A DNA stretch of 64,000 bases from Branchiostoma lanceolatum (taxonomy: Eukaryota; Chordata; Leptocardii; Amphioxiformes; Branchiostomatidae): positions 16,382,769 through 16,446,768 of the forward strand of contig NC_089727.1 in assembly GCF_035083965.1 (NCBI RefSeq), given 5' to 3'. Made by a program: the position numbers and the translations under genes. Of the stretch, positions 24,831 through 38,893 are shown in pieces; within the stretch, counting starts at the first letter, position 1; each line of letters starts with the position of its first letter. The notes under the pieces were generated by a model, which ran no database searches, was not told the DNA's origin, and was given only the letters and a program-made list of their open reading frames with translations.

Positions 24831-27800
24831 CAATGGTTCGAAAACTACTCTTATTCATAGGTTCGGCTTCTCGTCTCTTTGTGATGTTAGAAATATAAGT
24901 TGAGATGGACTTGATGAAACGTGACGTATTTTCCATTCAGTATACGTAGGCAATAAAACTCCACGTTGGAATTTATCATACATTATTTAGTCAACAAATC
25001 ATGTGAAATTGGACAAGAATGCCAAAGTTTTGGTATTTCTGTTTTTCTTCATTTTGATCAACGAGAACAATGAACCATTCTAGTATTTCATGGAGCCATA
25101 CTGAACAATCAATGACTTCTGCAGCACACAGGATCATACATATGAAAGTGAAATCTTTTCTGATTTTTTTTATGTAAGCTTTTCATTCAAACTCGTTCAT
25201 ACTTCTTCATTTCAATCAAACCCTTGGTACAATTGTTCTCTCATTTTCACAATGTCCCCTCTTCCTGGTGCTGCCCCGCCCCCTAACCAATGGTATTGAA
25301 GACACTTTCTTCATTAGTATTAGTAATCAGTATGCACCTATGTTAATAGCTAATGATAAACTGTCTGAGTTTACGTCCAGTTGTCTAACTCTGTGTCGAT
25401 AATGGTATGTTACAAGGCTAAACAGTAACATACCACGGTAAGTGTGTCCCAACCACCCCATGAAGGGGGGGGGGGGTCAAAGGGCAGATTGGACAAACAC
25501 CCGTACAAGCGGCCTTGGTACTTCGAGAATGTAGATGTACGGTATGCACTTCCGTGTACACATAAAGAATCGCACGTGTCATGCTCTATTTCCAAACTTA
25601 GCTACCTAGTGACATAGTGCTGACATAATACTAGTAGTACATTACGTCATGGTAAATTGGCTTCGTGGGCCGACCAGGAAGTGTTTTGGTCCGCCAGTCA
25701 AATCAAAACAAAGCGCCCAAAACCCATTCCTGCGTTCACCTTCAAAACGCTGCGGTCCAAACAGTCAGTACAATTATTCTCTATCATTCCGAGTCCTATG
25801 TTAGTCGGCAATCTCAGCAAGAACTGAAGTATTCCGCTTTCACTTTCGCGACGTCTTTGTTTGATAATGGCGGGGGTCTACAGGTGGGCGGTTGGGAAAT
25901 TTTCCCGCGCTATTTTTAACTAGCCTATTCCCTTTTCCGAATAAGTAACGTTCTGTATGGTCTGCTTTCAGCTAAAATGTTTCCTCATTTCAGTCTTGGT
26001 TGACACATCAATAACAACGAAATTGCTGGGGCAGGGGGAATACGATAAAGAAAACAATCACTATTTTACCCACCACTTGTGTATGCTTAGCTCATGCTGT
26101 CGGTATAAGTAATGCTCCGAAACTTAGGTGAGCCAAAGACTACGCTATATGAAACTTTCCTTGGTGCATACTGGCCTTATGATGGCCACAGGACAGGAAT
26201 ACAATGAGTGCTGAGTGCTGCAATCAGGAAAGATTGGTATGTGTTGGGCCAGAACCATAAAACACATACTGAGAAATCCGCCATATTGATAGAACCTACT
26301 CAAATTTGCGTTTAGCGTTACCAGTTGATCCCATCGAAACTTACCATTGTCAGATTGAAGACGCTGCTGGATGCGCCCAGTCGTTTCCTCATACTCAAGC
26401 AGCAGGAAATGTGGTGTCTCGTGTAACCGTCGGTCCATATGTACCGCCTAACGTCTGTGGTCTTGGTATATATAGTTTCGTTCGGGGAAAACCCATTGTC
26501 TGCGCTTAATGTGCACGACCGACCAATCCCTGCTCGGTTCTGTGACCCATGATTTCAACGAAGGTCACCTGAGGGATTAATAAGTTCGTGAACCATGAAG
26601 TAATGGATTCGTATGATCATTCAATGATGGTGTAATGTCAGCTCAATCGTTCCTAGGTCACTGAGTCGAAAGAATGAACAAAGTCTGGTTCTTGTTTTTC
26701 TTAATTGGGAATGTCAACACAATAATGCATGTAAGCCATCAATCCTTGGCGCATTTTAATGCATACTATATGGGGGCGGTAGGTATATGGACTTTGCTTC
26801 AAGTCTCCAGGAAATAGCACGACGTCAGTTGTTGCTAGTATTGAATCTTGTAAGGGTTTAACTATTTTTACAGAAGTAAAAGCACACAAAATGCTTTTGT
26901 TACAAAGATACTGCTGGTACTAAGTATTTGTGAGGAACTGGTGAACTTGCTATTGAGGTGAAAGGCGATCATTTCCTCTTGAAACTTTACCCCAGGCGTT
27001 TTCAAATGTCTGGTTCGAACCCAAGTTCGGCTCGTTTTCAGTTCCCAGTGGTACATATGTAGTGCATTTGTGGACAAATGCCAAAAGTCTGACGCATGTG
27101 TTAAAACGCAGGGGTATATATGTAGTGCATTTGTTGAATGCCAGGCGTCTGACGACATGCCCAGCTTTCGCCCACTTAATGAGAACAGAACATCGATTGT
27201 CTTCTCATACGCCTCAGCAAGTCATGTCAGTCAGAGTGCTATAGACCAAAGCTCAAGCCATCCTCGTCATTAGAAATCCATCCATTTTATTCTGTTAGTT
27301 CGACGAAAATATTACCGCACACCATGCAGTAAATATAGTACATATAGAGTACAAATAGAAAGTGAAAACAAAGACATCTTCTTTTGCTTTGGCATACAAT
27401 GCAAACCATCACCGTTACAAATTGTTACGCTTTGACTAACAGTCTATCATCACTGCATTTCAAGCTATATTGTTTTACAAATTCTAAAACATGATCCATG
27501 ACAACTCTGACCATTTAGTCAGCGCACATGACTGATAACGATTTCAAATCAGTGTATGGTCACTTTTCATACCATGATGGAATGATATACGTTACATGAT
27601 GAAGATGATATCATAACCCAAATTATCAATGCTTCAAAGTTAACAAACACGTAAGTAAACTACATAGGATGTCGTGAAATTTATAAAGACATACATCATA
27701 TCTTAATGATAAAATTAGCCGGCTGTAGCTGTGCATGACCACTTTAGCTTGTAATGTATTTTTAGAACATAGCCTAGGTCTTTTCGGGTTAGCTTTCACT

Positions 27801-28058
27801 TTACTTACCAATATCGAAAGTAAACGAGTCAACGCACTTGTCGTATCTTGAACACACGCGACATCTGACACAATTCTGCTATGAGCGCAACGTTTTGATG
27901 GATAAATTAATAAACAGTCAGATAAACAATAGATTTATTTGCTAAGATTGAGGTCAGGTTCACACGGGATACCCGGGGTGTACCTCAATGTACACGAGGC
28001 ATATCCACCCACACATTCACACTTCGGCAGCTCCTACAGAGAAACTTGTTTTCCCTTA
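24831..28058. other. Upstream region of TNFR-B; no gene recognised
   Basis: No coding exon could be supported. Items seen: a poly-G run near 25467, the palindrome GGGAAATTTTCCC at 25894-25906, and an imperfect direct repeat of about 55 bp at 27052-27165 around TATGTAGTGCATTTGT. The first exon of TNFR-B is expected in this interval. Confidence 0.45.
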
Positions 28059-28303
28059 AGCCCCCCTCTCACTGAACCCGCGGCACGCTGGCGGCGTCGT
28101 TGCGTCCTAAACTGGATTTGTGTTACCCTTGACTTTAAAATGGGAATATCATTCAAAACGTACAAGTATGACCAAAAAGACAACAAAACACACAGAGCTT
28201 AAAAAGGTTAGTTTTTTGTCGATGAAATTCGTTGAATGCTTGGTCAATTCGATCGGCCGCAGCGACGCCGCCAGCGTGCCGCGGGTCCAGTGAGAGGGGG
28301 GCT
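28059..28303. mobile_element. Harbinger-type MITE (245 bp)
   Basis: The long inverted ends of about 40 bp begin AGCCCCCCTCTCACTG and continue through CGCGGCACGCTGGCGGCGTC with few mismatches. They are flanked by TTA on both sides (28056-28058 and 28304-28306), the TWA target typical of PIF/Harbinger. There is no coding capacity. Confidence 0.8.
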
Positions 28304-28403
28304 TTATTTATAATTGCACGTTTCCCTGACTGGTTTCTTTCCAGGAGACATCTTTGTCATCAGATGTTACGTTCTCTTTGCTTTCGTAGGAAGGGTGTGA
28401 TGT

Positions 28404-31400
28404 TTACTTTATCTGGAAACAAAACAGAATTAGAGACAAATCAACGCTACGTTTTTATCATTGCACTTTCACATTTATCTCTTAACATCCACTGATGACG
28501 TCATAAAGACTGAATCTATTGTGTTGTCAATACTAAAAAGAAAAAGGAAAGTAAGGAAAGTGATCTCGAACCAGTTTAGCTCAAATGAACTCAATGAACC
28601 ACTGGTCGTGACAGAGAAGACAGACGCTATATACAGTATTTACAGGTTCAGTGTACCGGGGAAATTCCCCTTGCTCTTTTCGACAATCACAATGAACAAT
28701 GGACCACGTCTTAACGTCCTGCCATAGAGACTGCGATCCTTTCCGGTAGGGTGCATGTCGGGTGAGCGACACAGCCGAGATCGAACCCGGGGCTTCTAGA
28801 TCCAGAGGCAATATCGCTAACCCCTGGACTATGCACGCTACGTTTCGTTTGTAAAAAAAAAAAACACTTACGCCGACATGTTGAGTCTTCGGTGACGGCA
28901 TATTAGTCAGGTTTGTCTGGTTGTTTTTCCCGATCAGCTTGGCATTGAGCCCGGAGTGACTCGAGTCGGTACGCAGGGACGACACTTTGGTGCGACTACG
29001 GTACCGCCGGACTGACTCTTTCACCTGGTGACGAACAGGCAAGGAACGCGAGTTGAATCATCAATACTAATACATAGTCTCTACCAGACCAAGGAGGTTT
29101 AATCAACTTGATTAAACCTCCTTGACCAGACTAACCGCGTCGGCTATAGAGAGAACATTTGCCGGGGGACTTTGGCCATGGAGGATAACATATAGATAGT
29201 GATAAGTGCCGATCAAAGAAGGCACCGGGATAAGACAGTCTCCAGGGTTGCAATACTGGACCCTATCTCCATAGCCGACCCCTTCATACAGTTGACTCTA
29301 TTTGGCCAGTTTCTACTATTTTCCCAGCAACCCGCAGAGGCTGGTAGAGTCTAGCTGATACATAGCTTTGGTATTCTAACTGATAAAGAATATGTAAAGA
29401 ATATGATATTAGCATTTTTTGTATGCAAATATGGAGTCCGAATCATTCTGGGGTGTATGATTATCTTCGCCGAGTACTTGTACTCGGAGAAGATTATGTT
29501 TTCGGTTGAAAAATCTGTTGGGTGGGTCTGAATGTATGTCAGGAGTATAACTCAAGAAAGCTTCAATGAATCTTTATGATTTTCGGTAGGTGTGTAGTGG
29601 TTGTGCAAAGGAAGGTCAAGTTCAAAAATGGTTTACCTTGCATTTTTCAACAGTACTGCAGCGGACTTTGCATTTTTTGTGTTTGTATGTAGGCAAAAAA
29701 AGTGACGGAAACGTTGATGGATCTTCATGACTTTTGTAGGTGTGTAGATGTTGTGAAAACGGAGGTCGAGTTCAAAAATGGTTCCCCTTGTATTTTCCGT
29801 CGGTACTGCAACGGGCTTTGTGTGGATGTGTATTTGTATGTCGCCAGCATAACTTAAGAAGCTGTTGATGGATCTGTATGATATCTAGTAGATGGGTAGG
29901 GTTTACAGAAAGGAAGGTCGAGTTCGATAATGGGCCTTCTAGCGGGCACCTAAGGTACTGCAACAGAGCTTCAAAATTTGGAGGCATATTTTTTGAAAGT
30001 GCTATGGTCATGATTTTTGTGTGGTAGATAGTTCATGCCACAGAAAGTAAGTTCTGTAAATTTGGGCCCCCTAGCGGCTTGTTAAGAACTGCAGTGGGTG
30101 TTTTTGTTTTGACATTCGGACATGAATAACTTGAGAAGGGGTCGACAGATCGTCGTGATATTTGGTATTTACAGAGCTCAGATGGTGCTTTACATAATCA
30201 ATGACAAATAATGCAAATCAGGAGCTAATTTGCATAATTAGAAAGGAAAGTTTGTTAACCCACTGCATTTCATAATCGGACATGGGACTGTCAGGTCATG
30301 TAACCAGATGGCCTTGCATAAACGTACATGTAGGTCAAATAGATAAACTATCCTCCAAGCAGAGTTGTGGGTCCTGCTGGTTTTTAACGCGTTCAGTTTA
30401 GGCATTTTTGTTCACCACGATTGGCGACATAATGAAAAGGGGACAAAATAGAAAACCTGACAAAAACACCTAAAAACACGTCAAAACCAGCCAGACCAAC
30501 TCCTCTGCTTGGAGAGTACACTGTACCAAAACTGCACCACTGCTAGGTGCGGAAAAGTCCCATGCACATGTACTATGTCTTTCAAAATGTGTATGATATG
30601 GAATAAAGATTTATTCTATTCATATATATTGACTGAACCATTTTATCATCACTTTCAACTTAAAACACTGCAATATCGAACCTTTGTGGCCCATATAATC
30701 ATATTCATATTTTTTCATGACCAGTTATAACATATACATTTGTACCAGCACACTGTACACATATACTAGTCCTGTACCACCAAATGCTTTTTAACCCCAT
30801 CTAGACTGGAGTCATTCGCCCCATCATAACTTCCAAATGGTATGGCGCATGATCAAATTTGCAGTGGGTGATAAGCACGTAAATATCAATCACTCTCCAT
30901 AATAAGCCTTGATTATTTGGCGAAGATAATGTGTTCGTGGAACTCTAGTTATGTATAATAATTGTTTGGTGATACTAAATGCAGTGCTACTTACATCTTC
31001 GTTTTGCAGTCCGTGGAATATGAAGATGAACAGGCCCTTGTGGTGAAAGAAGAAAAGGATCCATTTTAGTACATTTCTCCTCGACGTTTACAATGACACG
31101 CACACCTTGGCGATGAACCAAAAATAATCGGGGGTGGAACGATAACTTACTACCAGAGTGATAAATGCTTTATCTATACTCCTTAAGTGCTGTGTAATTT
31201 TCCACTGTTGAATTTCTAGTATTTGTTCGACCCCTCCCCCCACGCCATCTTATGCTAGGGTCACATTTCCAACCCGGGGCCCGGCCGGGCAGCTTGTGGG
31301 AACGAAAACTATTACATAAAAGACAACAAAACACACAAAACTGTTGAATAATTATTCCTTACCATATGTTATGTATATCCTTGATATGCGTCTTTTATTC

Positions 31401-34400
31401 TTTGTTTTCTCAAACAGCCCGGCCGGGCCCCGGCTTGGAAATGTGACCGTAGCATTACTAAAACACGCCTAAAACACCCCCCTGCCCACCTGTGTGGAGT
31501 TGACGGCGGCGAAGATGTACTGAAACGGCACCGTGGTCTGGTCTACCGCTATCACACCCACCAACCACGTCACTCCCAGCAGGGGCATCAGCACTGCGCA
31601 TGCACGGATCCCTGCCCTGTAATCAACAGCAACAACAACAAAAAAACCGTCAAGTTCACGTTCATTCGAAACTTGTATATCATGATTAGAAAACAATATT
31701 AGCGACTGCTACATCGACAGGGGCAGATTTTTACCAGGTGGATACAACTAAATCGAACACAAGCAACAATTCTGTTTACTTTCATTAAACGATGGACGTT
31801 TTAACAATTAGATATAACTTCGTAGATTTACGGAATGTCAACAGTATATGGGTCCTGTTTCCTGATACGAGAACCAGGTGTGGTGATACAGCTCTCTAAA
31901 TAGGACGGATTACAAATGATATAATAATATGATGTTATAGAATCATACTTGGTCTTCTGGATGTCCGACTTCTTGCAGTTGGCCTTGATGGACATGAAGG
32001 TCTTGATGACGAAAAATAGGATGAAGAAGTTGACCTATTCAAGAGACAAACAAAACCAAGTTGAAAAAAAGCAAAACAGTCAAATGATGAAGCGTTTGTA
32101 CTGATAAAAAGCTTAAAAGAACAGTCTTGTAATATATGGGTGAATGCTTGAATGGACTATATTCATGATTGAGTACTCACCACCACGATAAACAGCACTG
32201 GTCCAATGAAAGCATAAACCATCCCATCATCTGTCGACAACCAGCAGCTGGAACACAGTAAAAATGGCATATTTATGTGCATGTTTCATGGCATACATGC
32301 TAAAACGACTGATAGTTTGGAATAGGTTACTATTTTTGTCGAGTCAAGCATCTCTGTCCTTGTTCAGACAGGGGCAACGTGTGTTGAAGCAGTCGTGGCT
32401 GCAAACAGGATTCGATGGCTTGGTCACATCCTGCGAATGCCAAAGGAACGGCTTCCCAGATTCCTCCTGGACTGGACTCCTAACTTCGGGAAGAGGTCCA
32501 GAAGCAGACCCAGGAAAACATTGCTGGACTGTGTTTTGATGACGTAAGACTGACTGCTGGGGAAAACAACCTGAGGCTGACAGACTTAAGCAAGATGGCC
32601 CAGAACAGAGTAGAATGGCGGAGATTGGTAGCGAGACGTAAAAGACGAAGCCTTGACGCAGGCCACTCAGATGATGAGGAGACCTAATCAAGTACAAGTA
32701 AGTACAAGCATCTCTAAATCAACCATTTTCCTTTGACAGACATCGAGCTATTGTTTGATATGAGGTGCTGTTTAATTTGTACTCACTACTTCTCGATCTC
32801 GTAGCCGTCCGGCTTGACCCCTGACGTCACGATGACAATGGCGCCGGGGTTGATCCAGCCGAACAGAAAGAACTCCACTCGGCGGTCACGTGTGGCGGAG
32901 AACACGCTTTTGACCTGGGAAATCGTGACAACATCTTAAACCATACGTTCGTCCTAGCTAGCTCCATCTAAGGTACCGCACTGACTGTTTTCTTGTTCAA
33001 TAGGTATGTGTCCATGTCCTTGGTGCTGAAAACAACATCTATTGGTTATGCCAATGTCCTTGGTGCGAAAAACAACATGTAGGGGTAATGGCCATGTCCT
33101 TTGTGCTGAAAACAACATCTTTTGGTTATGTCCATGTTCCTTGTGCTGGGAATAACATGATTTGGTTATGCCCATGTTCCTGGAGCCGAAGCAAAATCTT
33201 TTGGCTACGTTAATTTCCTTGGCGGTGAAATCAATATTTCGTTTGGGTTGGTTTCTGAAGATGTTCTTATTTGTTATGTTTAAGAAACTTACCTTGAAGA
33301 AGAGTTGGATGCCATGGGCCATCATCCAGAAGAAAGAAGCCAGGAAGAAGTAGTGGATCAGAATGGCAACGGCTCGGCATGTTGTCTAGGTACAGGAAGA
33401 AAGAAAGAAACGAAATATATCAATTAGTGTCCAGAGTCTAGAGAATCATGGCAACGGCAGTGTTTATCCGGTCGTGATCCGATCAAGTTTACATTTGAAT
33501 CATGTCAAAGAAAAATATCTAGATATACAAAATTCTAACTATCGCCGATCCATGACTAAACTAAGGATCAGCGATCATTCATTGCCAATTGAAGTTGGTA
33601 CGTAGGGGCAACCAGACTCCACCAAATAACAGAATGTGTAATTTCTGTGACAATGATTGTATAGAAGATGAAATACATTCATACTGGGCATGAATATGCA
33701 ATAAAATTCATTGTCATTGTTATCTATCATTACAGATAGCCTTTCCTGATAACAGAACGTTTGCATCTTGGCCTGGCAAACACTTCATGGCTCATCTGGC
33801 TATCATCAACGTTTTAACACTGCCTGTGTAGCATAGCCTTTACTTAATGGTGCGAAATAAAGGAACGCTGTGTCCATGATGACAAAATTACTTCTTCAGT
33901 GCACGTTTACTGTACATACCTGGTTGCTCGTTGCGTTGATTCCCGCCAGGAATGTGACCTGAGCTGCCATTAGGGCCAGGACAAGATTCATCAGGAGGAA
34001 CGATCGCTCGGTCTTCCAGCAACTGAAATGATTCTAACTACAGTAAACTGTACTAACGAAACTTCTTCGCAATCAGCATTATCAGTCAATTAAAACGCAG
34101 TAATCGAGCCAAGATGAAATTAGTTCGATTAACTTTCTATTCCATACACAAAGACCAAACACCGACGGCCAAAGCATAGCACAGAAAGACAAGTTATCAC
34201 ACATTAATTTGTTTATCTTAAATGGGTAGGTTACAAGGCTAGATAGTGTAAGTACAATTGCTACCTTACCCAAAGAAAAGAAGCAGGAAAATTGTCGTCG
34301 CAAGAGACAACAATGAGATAGAAGATCCAACCAGGGTGATGTACCACAGCGCCCCCTCTTGGTCGTCCGTTAACTGCGGAACAACAATAATTTCTAATCT

Positions 34401-37400
34401 TAGGAGTCATTCTGACACTTTCTTGAGTTTACACATATATCACATGATGTAAAAGACATATGCAGAAAACAACACCTATTGGCTGTGCCAATGTCCTTGG
34501 TGCAGAAAACAACATCTATTGGTTATGTCAATGTCCTTGGTGCTGAAAACAACATCTATTGGTTATGTCAATGTCCTTGGTGCAGAAAACAACATCTATT
34601 GGTTATGTCAATGTCCTTGGTGCAGAAAACAACATCTATTGGCTGTGTCCATGTCCTTGGTGCAGAAAACAACATCTATTGGTTATGTCAATGTCCTTGG
34701 TGCAGAAAACAACATCTATTGATTATGTCAATGTCCTTGGTGCTGAAAACTACATCTATTGGCTGTGTCCATGTCCTTTGTGCTGAAAACAACATCTTTT
34801 GGTTATGTCAATGTCCTTGGTGCAGAAAACAACATCTATTGGTTATGTCAATGTCCTTGGTGCTGAAAACAACATCTATTGGTTATGTCAATGTCCTTGG
34901 TGCTGAAAACAACATCTATTGGTTATTTCAATGTCCTTGGTGCTATATACTGAGACTTGTGCCGAAGTTGGTTTTAAATAAAACCGTTTGTAAACGTACG
35001 TCCAGGTCCACAGGTTGCATGAGGATGGCGAAGCTGGTCAGGTGGTTGCAGCTGCAGATGGTGCAGGTGTCAGTGGACTCTTCCACTTCACATCCCTCTG
35101 TACTCCACTGGTTCCTTGAAATATACAGATAACTTTATTGCACAAGACCTGTACAAGGTATAAAGTATGATAGGAACACGAAGAGCAGTTGAATACACTT
35201 AGATTTTACGCTAATCACTATAGTCGTTTTCTGGACTAGTTTTATAAAGTGTTCACATACGACATGGTCTTCAGAATGAATTGAAGTCATAACATATAAT
35301 ATCGTAGTGCCTTACCCTTCATTTGCGTCCCCACCATCGTTGATAAATGCACATCGCCGACTGTATGTGTCCGCAGGTATCTGTAGTATTAAATGCACAG
35401 ATAGAGGCACAATGTCTTTGAAGATGTGTTTATAGCCGATGTAAAGCATTGGCGTGTAAGGTCTCACAACACTACACTACGTATACACCACACTACACTA
35501 CACTACACTACACTACCCTACGCTACGCTATGCTACGCTACGCTACACTACATAGCTAGCATTTCTTGTTATAAATTGCTTTATCTTAGCATTGAATTGA
35601 ATGCGCTAAAAGCAGGCTCACATTGTTAGGACCAATTTCGTTGACTTTAACGCTTAAGTATATTTTCATTGTCTGTCTAAAAGACGTGTCTACGCCATCA
35701 ATCAATCAGATTACGGGAAATTTGGAAATATCTCGTTTTGAAGTTGTGAAGAAGAGTAAGCGACCCCATTGGTTGACATGTTTCTTTACCTCTTCGTGGA
35801 GAAACTTAATCTTGATCGGTTCGGAGAAGCTCTGTTTAATTCGTGGATACACCGACGAGGATAGGACCATGGTCTTCACAGTGCCGTTGCTGAAAACACT
35901 GGAAGATATAAAAGAATTCTATATTCTATTTCCTAGACTGAGCAAAAGTATGCAAGACATTCAGTATACATTGTACATAATAGCAACAACGACCAGATAT
36001 CAGCCATGAGAACATAATAGGGCACTAAATACGTGATTTATAAGCAGTTAGATAAAGCAAAATTGAGACTTCAGTTGGTAGTCGTCTTTTGACAAATGTT
36101 TGATAAGGTCTACAAAAAGTGCTCATTTGTTGTTCCTCGACTGTATCACAAAGATATAGTCCACTGCACCCTCCCTTAACCTAGCCACTGAACACATATA
36201 AAAATGTCCGTTCATACCTTGTCTGGTTTTCCCCTTCTAGAAGATAGGGAACATCTCGAAACAAGATGTTCACCACTTCCGCGTCGTTGCCTGGAAGTGC
36301 ATTTGGAAATTATGTAACAAGATTGCGTATTTTGTTCATGTAATTGATATGTCAATATATCAGAATCGATGCCCTTAATTCATAACGTGTTATCTGTTAA
36401 TAAGACGCCACGTGGTTTCTATTTGTTCTAAGTGGCAACGTATTCTCACCTTTCTTAGAGGAATGCCTACGAATGGCTATGAGCGGTTAAAAGGAACATA
36501 TGCAGGTGAGCAGAATAGTTTATACATATCAAACAACATAGAATGCATTACTCAGTTACCACTAGTAGATGGAAAGGACTAATGTTGTTACAGCAGGAAA
36601 ATTGTTTAGTTCTTAGTTGTATAAAGGTTTTGTTGTTACATACCTCTCTCCAGGACTGTTCTCGGCAGGTAGAAATATGCCAAACTGTCGTTCGCTAAAG
36701 TGTCGGCGCACCCCGTAAAGTCCGCCCCCGCGGCCGATGGTGGGTAGTAGAGGCCAGAAAAGTTAGAAGCATCCAATTTCCTAGCCTGGAAATCTGGAAA
36801 ACAGTAAATTTCGACGTCATAAATTGATATCATTAGAACAGGTAGGCCAAGGAGCACTCATGCTCGTCACATCAATTGCTCATTACTAAAGAACACTTTA
36901 ATGAAAATAGATTTGGCATTTTAAAGGTAGAAATTGTGCCAGTACAAGGGTTATCAGAACAAAAGGGTATCTAGAAATGGCGAGGAGATGGCAAGAACAA
37001 TTTGCTTTTAGAAAAAGAATCAATGTTACTTTAAGGTCGTACCGATGCTTGTTTCGTTCGTCTCGAGAAGCTCCATCATTGATGAGTTGAGAAACTTTGC
37101 AACTTTCCCTCCGAACTCTTCAGTCTTAAGGACAAGTTCGATGACCGGATCAAATGTCGTGTCGTCATCAGTGACGTCATCGTCATCTTGTGACACCAAA
37201 GGTGTCAGCGTCTCATTTACCTGGCAGGTGCATAGCAACCGTAACCATGATATTGTTTACACAATATTTCAGAGGCACGAGAAGGGAAAAGTTACATGCT
37301 CCTAAAACAGATAATCATGACCAGCACAAATTCTATCGAAAACATGTACGTTGCATGTTGTAAATTAAAATCTGTGATATCTAAGCATTCATTTAAAACA

Positions 37401-38858
37401 TGACTATTACAATTTTGCATTCACTTGACGCTCATTTAAATGTACGCATTTTGTAACTTCCGTTACCGATTGAAGTAAGACGTTCCTGACATTAGGATAT
37501 GCCACATATAAGGTGCCAAACTGTCGTTTTTATGATGACTTTGAACTTTTCTAGCTTTTAAAAACGGCAGTTTGGCACCTTGTGGCATATCTGAATGTCA
37601 GGAACGTCTTACTTCTAACTCTAACGGAAGTTACAAAATGTGTACATCTAAATAAGAACGAACGTTAAGCATAGTAACGCTTTGGTACATACTCAATCTG
37701 TATGTTGTAGCAAATCTATCGCTATAACGATATTAATACACGTATATCTTACAGTGACACTTGCCGATGATGGGGCGTAGAATTATGTCATGTGTGTGCC
37801 ACGAAGGTTAAACTTTGTAGAATTACCTGGTCAACATTGCGAATGTTGTCCCATAAGTCCTTCGTATTCTTGTGCAGCAGTCGTCCGACTGCTCCGATGT
37901 ATAACTGTAACAAAATATCAGTACTGATAAGTTCAACGAGAACAACGAACTAGGGAAAACAAGGAAATCGAGGACAAACGACGGAAACGAGGGAAAAGAG
38001 GGACAACAATAATCTTAGTAGTACAAAGACACCAAACCTGAACGAACAAAGGAGCACTGGCATAAGGCATATACTATCACGCAGCAGCTCGGAATCATAA
38101 AAGCACACGGTCATATAGAGACAGGGAAATCCGGTACATGCCCGTAGCCAGGGGGGGGGGGGGGGGGGGCGTGGAGTTCGGAAGAACCCCCCCCCCCCAC
38201 AGGCTTGAAGGTCCACTTTTTAATGTTCAAGGTCTTTTTTTCAAGGTGGACTTATTTGTATCACCAGCGAAGCTGGAATCCTAGAAAAACTGCTCACTTT
38301 GTCTCTGATTTTTCCTCTGAAACCCCAAAAACACAGGAAATGGCCTTTCAGAAGATTCAATTTTTGAAATTTTACACGCTCGAAGGTCGTCCTGGGTACA
38401 TGTACTTGCCCACACAAAGTCCGCGGCATCCTGTACTCCCGTGTCCCTGAACCCCAGGGGGTCCCAGTCGCACAATTTCCGCACCGCCCTCCGAGCCACC
38501 TTCACTTCTCCGTCGTACAGAATCCTGTCCGGGTCCAGACTGTTTTTCAGACGGCCGGCTACTTCGATAGCCGGTCCGATACCCCTCGGGCCGTCCGCTA
38601 ACTGTTCAGGGCAGAAGAAATAAGACATCAGTGCAAAGGAGGGTGCAATCCTTCCACTCCCATTCGTTCTGTGTTGCCTGTGTTTGTTCATTTTGCCACC
38701 CCTGCCAACATTCCAAATATCATTAAGATCCATCAATGACTTCTCGAGTTATGCTCTTCACAAACAAACAAACAAACAAATAAACAGGCAGGCAGACACA
38801 CATACACAGGCATAGAAGCAGACACATACATACACACACACACACACACGCACACGCG

Positions 38859-38893
<35 letters not shown>

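Noticed and set aside
34479-35132. Open frame of 217 codons on the plus strand
   Set aside because: It is the 40-bp minisatellite read through; it lies in a GPCR intron and overlaps the GPS exon on the other strand.
35467-35562. Possible CRISPR-like array
   Set aside because: Short imperfect pentamer microsatellite without spacers, in eukaryotic DNA.
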